64,000 nucleotides of DNA from Orlajensenia sp037404875 (lineage in GTDB: Bacteria > Actinomycetota > Actinomycetes > Actinomycetales > Microbacteriaceae). Below, one piece after another: positions 57,738 through 64,000 of the stretch. The stretch covers positions 1 to 64,000 of the forward strand of contig NZ_JBBELO010000027.1 of NCBI RefSeq assembly GCF_037404875.1, given 5' to 3'. Position 1 is the first letter of the stretch. Each line of letters opens with the position of its first letter. The translations under genes were made by a program, and so were the position numbers. The notes beneath the pieces were generated by a model that saw only the letters and a list, made by a program, of their open reading frames with translations, did no database searches and was not told where the DNA came from.

Positions 57738-59171
57738 ATGCGCATGAAGGACCTGTTCGTCACGCGGTCGGTGAACGACCTGATCGATGAGACCGAGAGC
57801 GGCGACGAGACACTCCGACGCAGTATCGGGCCGGTTGCGCTCACCGCGCTGGGCGTCGGCGCGATCATCGGCACGGGCATCTTCGTCGTCATCGGCGAAG
57901 GCGCCAAGCTCGCCGGGCCCAGCCTGTTCCTCGCCTTCATCCTCGCCGCACTGACGTGCGCGTTCTCCGCACTCTCGTACGCGGAACTCGCCTCGAGCGT
58001 GCCCGTCTCGGGCAGCGCGTACACCTTCTCGTACGCCACCCTCGGCGAGTTCGTCGCGTTCATCATCGGCTGGGACCTCATCCTGGAGTACGGCGTCTCG
58101 GTCGCGGCGGTCGCCGTCGGATGGGGCGGCAACGTGAACGAGTTCCTCAAAGCCGCATTCGACTACGAGCTGCCGAAGGCCATCTCGACCTCGCCCTCCG
58201 AGGGCGGTGTCGTCAACATTCCCGCCGTCGTGATCGTGCTGGCCATCAGCATCCTGCTCACCTTGGGCACCCGGGAGAGTGCGCGCGTCAACGCCGTGAT
58301 GGTCGTGGTCAAGATCGCCATCCTCATCTTCTTCATCGTGGTCGCGTTCACCGCATTCAACTCCGGGCACTTCGATCCGTTCGCGCCGGAGGGCTTCGGA
58401 GGCATCGCCTCGGCCGCCGGCGTCATCTTCTTCGCCTACATCGGATTCGACGCGGTCACGACCGCGTCGGAGGAATCGAAGAACCCGGGGCGTGACCTGC
58501 CGATCGCCGTGATCGGATCGCTCGTCATCTCCACGATCCTGTACGTGCTCGTCGCGATCGCGGCAGTCGGCGTCGCGCCGGTCAAGACACTGACGGGCAG
58601 CGACGCGCCGCTCGCCGCGGCACTCAACGAGGGCGCCGGCATCCCGTGGGCGGGCGGGCTGCTGGCCGCCGGTGCGCTCATCGCCATCACGAGCGTGGTG
58701 CTCGTGATCATGTACGGGCAGACGCGCATCTTCTTCGCCATGTGCCGCGACGGGCTGCTCCCCCGCCGCCTGGCCAAGGTGCACCCCCGCTACGGAACGC
58801 CGGCGCGGCTCACCCTCGGTTTCGGCGTGCTCATCGCCATTCTGGCGGCGCTCGTGCCCCTCGACGAGATCGTCAAGCTCGTCAACATCGGTACGCTGTT
58901 CGCCTTCGTGCTCGTCAACCTCGGCGTCATCATCCTGCGTCGCACCCGTCCCGACATGAAGCGGCCGTTCCGGGTTCCGCTCTCGCCCGTGGTGCCGGCG
59001 ATCGGCATCGTGCTGTGCGGCTACCTCATCATTCAGCTGCCCTGGGAGACCTGGGTGCGGTTCGTGGTCTGGCTCATCATCGGCCTGATCATCTACTTCA
59101 GCTACTCGATTCGCCATTCCCGCCTTCGCCGTGGCGAGAAGCCGAGCCTGCCGCCGGCCGAGAAGGTGTGA
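57738..59171 (+). CDS. APC family amino acid permease
   Basis: A 477-residue transporter with about 12 membrane helices. The first helix carries ALGVGAIIGTGIFVVIGEGA, the APC substrate-binding signature, and helix 6 has FFAYIGFDAVTTASEESKNP, typical of cationic amino acid transporters (YfnA/CAT group). The ATG has GAGAGG 7-9 nt upstream; the GTG at 57729 would abut that site. It is 3 nt from the downstream USP gene and surely co-transcribed. Confidence 0.92.
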   Translation: MRMKDLFVTRSVNDLIDETESGDETLRRSIGPVALTALGVGAIIGTGIFVVIGEGAKLAGPSLFLAFILAALTCAFSALSYAELASSVPVSGSAYTFSYATLGEFVAFIIGWDLILEYGVSVAAVAVGWGGNVNEFLKAAFDYELPKAISTSPSEGGVVNIPAVVIVLAISILLTLGTRESARVNAVMVVVKIAILIFFIVVAFTAFNSGHFDPFAPEGFGGIASAAGVIFFAYIGFDAVTTASEESKNPGRDLPIAVIGSLVISTILYVLVAIAAVGVAPVKTLTGSDAPLAAALNEGAGIPWAGGLLAAGALIAITSVVLVIMYGQTRIFFAMCRDGLLPRRLAKVHPRYGTPARLTLGFGVLIAILAALVPLDEIVKLVNIGTLFAFVLVNLGVIILRRTRPDMKRPFRVPLSPVVPAIGIVLCGYLIIQLPWETWVRFVVWLIIGLIIYFSYSIRHSRLRRGEKPSLPPAEKV

Positions 59172-59174
59172 GTC

Positions 59175-60029
59175 GTGGCCGCCCCGCTGATCGCCGCTTA
59201 CAAGGGCGCCGCCGGCGCCGATGTGCTGGCCCTCGCCGGGCCGTGGAGCCGGGCGAGCGGACGAACGCTCGTCGTGGTCACGGTGTACCCGGGGCATGCG
59301 CCGATCGGCATCGGCCGGGTCGACACCGAATGGGTCGCCTACAACCGCGAGGAAGCCGAATACCTCCTCGCCGAGGCCCGCACCGCGCTCGGCGACGGGG
59401 CCGAGAGCGCGCAGTTCCGCGCGGTGGCGGCTGATTCGGCCGCGCACGGCCTGCACAACGTGCTCGAGGCATCCGGGCCCGGTGCGATCACTCTCATCGG
59501 CTCGCGCAGCGCCCAGGGCACCCGTCGCACAGCGCCAGGCAGCACGGCTGAACGCCTGCTGCAGGGAGCTCCCGGCCCGGTCGTGCTCGTGCCGTGGGAC
59601 TACGAGCAATTGGCGTCCTCGCCGCCCACGCGCATCGCCATCGCGTACATCGACACCCCCGATGGCGCCGCTGCTCTTGCCAGCGCCCGCGCCGTCGCCG
59701 GCGAGTTGGATGCCGCGCTCGAGCTGGTGAGCGTGCTGCCAGACACGCTGGTGCGCCCATCCCTCGGCGAGCAGGTCGGCTTCGCAGCGGCGCAGCGCGC
59801 CCAGTTCACCAGCGCGGTGACGTCGGCCGCGGCATCCGTCGGCGGCACCTCCCGGCTGCTCGAGGGCCCCGTCGTCGACGCCCTGTCAGACCTGCAGTCG
59901 AGCGACGTCGACCTGCTCGTCGTCGGATCGCGCGGCTACGGCCCCGCCCGCCGCGTGCTGCTCGGCGGCGTCTCATCGAAGGTACTGAATCACGCGCGAG
60001 TGCCGGTCATGGTGGTGCCGCGCGGGTAG
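59175..60029 (+). CDS. Universal stress protein, two USP domains
   Basis: A 284-residue tandem USP protein. The second domain has the ATP-binding pattern VVGSRGYGPARRVLLGGVSS followed by HARVPVMVV; the first has IGSRSAQGTRRTAPGSTAER with a degenerate loop. Location after an amino acid permease is common in actinobacteria, where the USP may regulate the transporter. GTG start 3 nt after the permease stop; no separate promoter. Confidence 0.88.
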   Translation: MAAPLIAAYKGAAGADVLALAGPWSRASGRTLVVVTVYPGHAPIGIGRVDTEWVAYNREEAEYLLAEARTALGDGAESAQFRAVAADSAAHGLHNVLEASGPGAITLIGSRSAQGTRRTAPGSTAERLLQGAPGPVVLVPWDYEQLASSPPTRIAIAYIDTPDGAAALASARAVAGELDAALELVSVLPDTLVRPSLGEQVGFAAAQRAQFTSAVTSAAASVGGTSRLLEGPVVDALSDLQSSDVDLLVVGSRGYGPARRVLLGGVSSKVLNHARVPVMVVPRG

Positions 60030-60067
60030 CGCGCCGCCCGCCCCGCCCTCTCGATCGCCGGAGTTCG

Positions 60068-60919
60068 TCAGAGCCCGGTGAGGCGGTGCTCCCAGCCGTC
60101 GACCGCGAGAGGAACGAATCGGGCGGTGATACCGGACTCGACCTCGCGCGCTCCGGAGATCGACAGTGTGGTGTCTGCTCCGGCGGCGAGATGAACCCTG
60201 ATCGTCGCCGTTCGGTTCGGTCCGACGGCGCAGGCGACCGGGTCGCCTCCCGCCTGCGAGAGCGTCGCGACGGTCGCGCGTGCGGCCAGGTTGTGCAGCT
60301 CGAGCACGACCGTCGCGGCGACGGATGCCTGAATGGTCGCCGCGGAACCGGCGGGCGCGGCCGGGGCTCGCGACACGGTCGTGCGGGGCATCGGCGGCGC
60401 AGCCTCGCCCGGCGCTCGCATCCGAAAGACGGGCAGGTGAGGATTGAGGTCGAAGTCGGCCCGCATGGTGATGGCGTTGAGGTCGGCCAATGCTGCGGCG
60501 TTCGCGTCGGACAGCGACATGCCGGACGCTTCATACGCTGCCTGTGCAGCGACTAACCAGGCAAGGCCTTCTGCGGAGCGACGAGATCCCTCGGACCGTT
60601 CCGCGTCAGTCAACGTGCGGTAGTCGGGCACGGAGAACACGGGAGCGGCGACAGGCGCCGACGTGAGCCACGGGGCACTGTCGGTGGGCGGGTCGGAGAA
60701 GTCGCCGTAGACGGGCGGGTCGAGCGGGGTGTACACCGGCTCCGCGCTCGTGTCGGGAAGCAGGGGCTCGAGCACGGGAGGCGGCGACGACTCAGCGGGC
60801 TGCTGCGTCGGGTCCGCCGGAGGAGGCGTCGTGTCGTCTGCGAGAGCGGGGCTGGCGAGTCCGGTCGTGAGCACGATAGCCGCGAGTGCGGCAAGCGCGG
60901 TACCCACGCTGCGCTGCAA
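60068..60919 (-). CDS. Secreted hypothetical protein with Pro-rich N-terminus
   Basis: A 283-residue exported protein. The signal peptide (GTALAALAAIVLTTGLASPALA) is followed by a Pro/Thr-rich stretch and a C-terminal part with beta-strand character (TVVLELHNLAARATVATLSQ, TATIRVHLAAGADTTL). No family is recognised. A TTG at 60919 has GAGGGGG 5 nt upstream and is preferred to the TTG at 60937. The 300 bp between this gene and the divergent helicase hold no gene. Confidence 0.7.
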   Translation of the reverse strand: MQRSVGTALAALAAIVLTTGLASPALADDTTPPPADPTQQPAESSPPPVLEPLLPDTSAEPVYTPLDPPVYGDFSDPPTDSAPWLTSAPVAAPVFSVPDYRTLTDAERSEGSRRSAEGLAWLVAAQAAYEASGMSLSDANAAALADLNAITMRADFDLNPHLPVFRMRAPGEAAPPMPRTTVSRAPAAPAGSAATIQASVAATVVLELHNLAARATVATLSQAGGDPVACAVGPNRTATIRVHLAAGADTTLSISGAREVESGITARFVPLAVDGWEHRLTGL

Positions 60920-61219
60920 GTCGTCCCCCTCGGTCAAGGCAGGTTATCCACCGCCGCCATGACCCGAGTAGCCCCTATGCACGGGGGTGCGCAGCCGCCG
61001 CGCACCCTCGCCCGGTGCGAATGAGCGGATGCGCGGGCTGACTCGCCGTGCGCGCGAACCGAGCGGGAGGCGTGTCGGCTCGAAAGTCCGCGGACTCGCG
61101 CGCGATAGCGATGGCAATGGCAATCGCCGGAGGTCGGGATGACTGTCCCCCCGAAAACGGACTGCCTCAACTCCGCCGCATGAGCGAATATGGAGGCGAG
61201 GAGCTTTCGGGGGTAGGCG

Positions 61220-63301
61220 ATGCCAGCAGGCGGATCGGCGTGGGCGGAAGCTCAGCGGCAGAACGCTCTCGCCGAGGCACATCGCCAGGCCGCCGAGGAA
61301 GCGGCGCGCAAGGCGATCAACTATCGCGCGGCCGCCGACAGCGAGAAGCGCATCGCTCGGGTGCTCGCGCCGCTCGCGGCATCCGGCTACCACTTTCTTC
61401 CCGACCGGCAGTGGCCGGGTAGTCGTCGGGCGCAGGTCGACATGGTGCTCGTCGGCCCCGGCGGCCTCTTCATCGTCGACACCAAAGCCTGGCGTGATCC
61501 TCTCATCGCCGCCGGCCGTGTCTTTCGCGACCAAGAGGATGTGACCGACGAGTTCAACGGCCTGGCCGACCTCGCCTGGAAGACGGAGGCGGCGCTCGCC
61601 GACGTCGGTCTGGCACCCGGCGAAGTGCACGCCGTTGTCGTCTTCGCGGGAATGAAGGGACTCAAGGCGTCCGTCGGCACCGTCGAGGTGGTCGGCGAGG
61701 GCGACATCGTTTCCGTGATCGCCCGCCGCGGGCAACGGATGAGCGCCGCCAACGTCGAGCGGGTTCTCCATGCTGCGCTCGACTACTTTCCGATGGTCGG
61801 CGCTGCCGCCCCCGTCGACATCTCCCTTCCCGAGCCCGTCGTCGAACTCGAACCCGCTCCCTCGCTGGAGCACCTTCGCACCCCCGAGGAAGTCGAAGCC
61901 GCCTTTCTCGAGGGCCTCATGGCTCCCCCGATCGAGGAATGGATGGCGTTCCTCGCGCCCGATCAGGCCAAGCTCGTGCGACGCACGTTCAACGGCCCCA
62001 GCCGCATCCGGGGTGCAGCCGGCACCGGCAAGACCGTCGTGGGGTTGCACCGTGCGGCGTACATCGCCCGCGCTCAGCCGGAGGGCCGCGTGCTCGTCAC
62101 CACATACGTCCGTACGCTCCCGACGGTGCTGAGTAACCTGCTCGCCCGGATGGCGCCCGAGGTCAGTGATCGTGTGGACTTCAGCGGCGTTCACCAGTTC
62201 GCGCGTCGAGTGTTGGATGAGCGCGGAATCGACGTGCGCGTGAGCCCCCGAGGCGCCTATCAGTGCTTCGCGCACGCCTGGCGACAGACGTCGACGCCCC
62301 TCGCCAAGATCGACCCCTCGCCGGAGTACTGGCGCGAAGAGATCGACTATGTCATCAAGGGCCGCGGACTCACCTCGTTCGAGCAGTATGCGGAGTGCGC
62401 GCGTATCGGCCGGCGGCGCGGCCTGACCTACGAGCAGCGCCAGGCGGCCTGGGCGCTCTACCGGTCGTACGAGGCGGAGTTGCGTCGTCGGAAGGTGAAC
62501 GACTTCGCCGATCTCATCCTGCTCGCCGAGGTGACCCTGCGCGAACGGCCGCTCGGCCGGTACAGCGCCGTCATCGTCGATGAGGCACAGGATCTCTCCT
62601 GCGCCATGATCCGGATGCTCGCCGCCGCGGTCGATGAGGGGCCCGATGCGTTCACCCTCATCGGCGATGGCCAGCAGACGATCTACCCCGGCGGGTACAC
62701 GCTGGCTGAAGCCGGCCTCTCCGTCACGGGACGAGGCGTCGTGATGGATGTCAATTACCGCAACACCGCGGAGATCCTCGCGATGGCGGCGCGCATCGTC
62801 GACGGGTCGACCTATGTCGACATCGAAGGCGCCACCGCGTCCGCCGCGGCGATCGCATCCGCTCGGCACGGCGACCGCCCGATCTTCGCCCGCTTCTCAT
62901 CGCGGGCGGGGCACGACGGCGCCCTCGTGAATCGCATCCGCCTGGTGACGTCGTCGATCGCGACCGGTCTGGGCGACGTCGGGGTGCTGTGCGCCACTCG
63001 CCGCGACGCCACGGAAGCAGCCCGCCTTCTGCGCTCAGCGGGACTGCCGGTGATCGATTTGACCGACTACGACGGCATCGCCGGCGATTCGGTGAAGGTC
63101 GGCACGATCAAGCGCGCCAAGGGCCTCGAGTTCAAGCACGTGCTTCTGCCGTGGGTGGCGGAGGCGCTGCTCAAACCCGAGGTCGCTGATCCCGACCGCA
63201 ACGACTCCCAGCTAGAACGCGAGGAGCGCGATCGGCGGGAACTCTTCGTCGGTATCACCCGCGCGCGCGACGGCGTCTGGGTCGGCAGCGTCGTCGGGTG
63301 A
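61220..63301 (+). CDS. NERD domain - UvrD/SF1 helicase fusion protein
   Basis: A 693-residue protein. A coiled-coil N-terminus (1-45) leads to a NERD nuclease-related domain (about 43-165; GPGGLFIVDTKAWRD), then an SF1 UvrD/Rep-type helicase: Walker A RGAAGTGKT near 265-273, Walker B VIVDEAQDL, motif III LIGDGQQTIYPGG, motif IV/V TIKRAKGLEFKHVLLP and VGITRARDGVW. It is probably a DNA repair or foreign-DNA processing enzyme. Such fusions also turn up in defence islands, but no other defence gene is seen here. Confidence 0.87.
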   Translation: MPAGGSAWAEAQRQNALAEAHRQAAEEAARKAINYRAAADSEKRIARVLAPLAASGYHFLPDRQWPGSRRAQVDMVLVGPGGLFIVDTKAWRDPLIAAGRVFRDQEDVTDEFNGLADLAWKTEAALADVGLAPGEVHAVVVFAGMKGLKASVGTVEVVGEGDIVSVIARRGQRMSAANVERVLHAALDYFPMVGAAAPVDISLPEPVVELEPAPSLEHLRTPEEVEAAFLEGLMAPPIEEWMAFLAPDQAKLVRRTFNGPSRIRGAAGTGKTVVGLHRAAYIARAQPEGRVLVTTYVRTLPTVLSNLLARMAPEVSDRVDFSGVHQFARRVLDERGIDVRVSPRGAYQCFAHAWRQTSTPLAKIDPSPEYWREEIDYVIKGRGLTSFEQYAECARIGRRRGLTYEQRQAAWALYRSYEAELRRRKVNDFADLILLAEVTLRERPLGRYSAVIVDEAQDLSCAMIRMLAAAVDEGPDAFTLIGDGQQTIYPGGYTLAEAGLSVTGRGVVMDVNYRNTAEILAMAARIVDGSTYVDIEGATASAAAIASARHGDRPIFARFSSRAGHDGALVNRIRLVTSSIATGLGDVGVLCATRRDATEAARLLRSAGLPVIDLTDYDGIAGDSVKVGTIKRAKGLEFKHVLLPWVAEALLKPEVADPDRNDSQLEREERDRRELFVGITRARDGVWVGSVVG

Positions 63302-63358
63302 GTCGCCTGCGCACCTCGCGCGGGCGCACCTCGCGCCGGTCCAGCCCCGCCGCTCACC

Positions 63359-64000
63359 TCACCCGTACAGGCGCACGTCGGCGATGCTCCACCAGTTGCC
63401 GGCACTGCCCGTCGACGAGATGCGCAGGTAGCGCGCCGTCGTGGCGGGCAGGTCGACGTTCGTGAGCTGGCCCGAGCCGGCTCCGGATGCGGCGACCGTC
63501 CAGGTGACGCCGTCGGTCGACGTCGCCAGTTCCCACGACCGGGCGTAGTCGCCGAGGTTGCCGCCGGCGTCGATCGCCACCCTCCGGAACGTCTTCGGCG
63601 CGCCGAGATCGACCGTGAGGTTCTGGCCCGCCGTCTGCGCCTGGCCGCTCGACCAGCGGGTCGAGGCGTCGGCGTCGATGGCGAGGCCCGCATCCGTCGT
63701 CGCGCTCGTAGCCGTGGCGGTCGCGCCCAGGAGTGAGATCGGGGCGAGGTCGTCGACCAGGGCGGCGGATGCCGGCCAGGTGAAGGTGGCGAGCGACCCG
63801 CCGGGCAGCGTGTAGGCGAACGACTTGGTGCCCACCGAGACGTTGAACGAGCGCGGGTCGTCGTTCTCGTTGTGCACGACGAGGGCGGTCGATCCGTCGG
63901 GGTTGCGGAAGGCGGCATCCATGACCTGGCCGTTCCAGCCCGTGGTTCCGAACGATGTCGACGCGACGCGCACGGCGCCGGGCTTCACGAACTTCGAGAG
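63359..64000 (-). CDS. GH30-like glycosidase, C-terminal part with discoidin (F5/8 C) domain (partial)
   Basis: The frame runs off the window edge; only about 213 C-terminal residues are present. SKFVKPGAVRVAST and ALVVHNENDDPRSFNVSVG are typical of the beta-sandwich of GH30 glucosidases or xylanases, where they follow the catalytic barrel. A discoidin-like carbohydrate-binding domain follows (DADASTRWSSGQAQTAGQNL, then ARYLRISSTGSAGNWWSIAD). The enzyme is expected to be secreted. The catalytic residues are outside the window. Confidence 0.8.
   Translation of the reverse strand, partial: LSKFVKPGAVRVASTSFGTTGWNGQVMDAAFRNPDGSTALVVHNENDDPRSFNVSVGTKSFAYTLPGGSLATFTWPASAALVDDLAPISLLGATATATSATTDAGLAIDADASTRWSSGQAQTAGQNLTVDLGAPKTFRRVAIDAGGNLGDYARSWELATSTDGVTWTVAASGAGSGQLTNVDLPATTARYLRISSTGSAGNWWSIADVRLYG

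Noticed and set aside
55758..59609. 1283-codon open frame on the minus strand across the carboxypeptidase, permease and USP genes
   Set aside because: It is antisense to three well-supported genes, has Arg/Asp/Glu/His-biased low-complexity composition and no recognisable domain. Long antisense frames are expected at this GC content.
59175..60029. Reading the permease and USP as a single fusion
   Set aside because: A clear TGA ends the permease 3 nt before the GTG of the USP gene.

Overview
The window is high-GC DNA with dense, mostly short-spaced genes. It reads as an actinobacterial chromosome, most likely a member of the Microbacteriaceae. Support comes from the gene families present (SigK/RskA/DipZ, a DUF7882-like protein, DUF3072, an Eis-like acetyltransferase, a MarP-like protease, GAF-ANTAR, treY/treZ with maltokinase) and from many genes whose start codon lies 6-7 nt after a TAnnnT -10 box, the leaderless arrangement common in actinobacteria. 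No tRNA, rRNA, CRISPR array, insertion sequence, phage gene or plasmid replication gene was seen.

Layout. 1-2.1 kb: tandem palindromic repeats, a PlsC-like acyltransferase and a transglutaminase-like protein. 2.2-10.0 kb: glycogen/trehalose block glgX-treY-treZ-maltokinase. 10.2-14.0 kb: heterodimeric ABC exporter. 14.0-16.7 kb: DUF7882-like protein, GAF-ANTAR regulator, small acidic proteins and a histidine phosphatase. 16.5-19.6 kb (minus): CtaG-like protein with a hexanucleotide-repeat tail, DUF2243 protein, cold-shock protein and fatty acid desaturase. 20-23.6 kb: YchJ-like protein, MBL hydrolase, MarP-like protease and a NERD protein. 23.7-28.9 kb: a redox and envelope stress block (msrB-msrA; rskA, sigK, dipZ; fasciclin lipoprotein). 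29-35.3 kb: phosphatase, kinase, Eis-like acetyltransferase, royal-jelly-like protein and a Baeyer-Villiger monooxygenase. 35.4-37.8 kb: TetR/MFS efflux pair. 37.8-42.3 kb: hemerythrin, SnoaL-like protein, ohrR-ohr, DUF3072 and several small unknowns. 42.3-49.7 kb: F420-type reductase, LtrA, hydrolases, an overlapping UBP-zinc-finger/flavoprotein/DyP-peroxidase operon and TauE. 49.7-64 kb: DUF885 protein, manganese catalase, zinc-ribbon MBL protein, DUF1697, M14 carboxypeptidase, amino acid permease with USP, a secreted unknown, a NERD-SF1 helicase and the 3' end of a GH30-like glycosidase.

Themes. Oxidant defence is unusually dense: MsrA/MsrB, Ohr/OhrR, manganese catalase, DyP peroxidase, hemerythrin, DipZ, and a thioredoxin-reductase-like protein that lacks the redox cysteines. 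The best regulatory result is at 28.05-28.14 kb. Two divergent promoters with the same architecture, CAATCC-N15-CCGAA(T/G), resemble the mycobacterial SigK consensus and sit between dipZ-sigK-rskA and a fasciclin lipoprotein gene. A SigH/SigR-type promoter (GGAACA-N16-CGTT) lies before msrB-msrA. Other points worth following are the UBP/flavoprotein/DyP operon, six dispersed small acidic proteins, a 21-residue ORF with a strong ribosome binding site, and several unrelated palindromic repeat families between genes.
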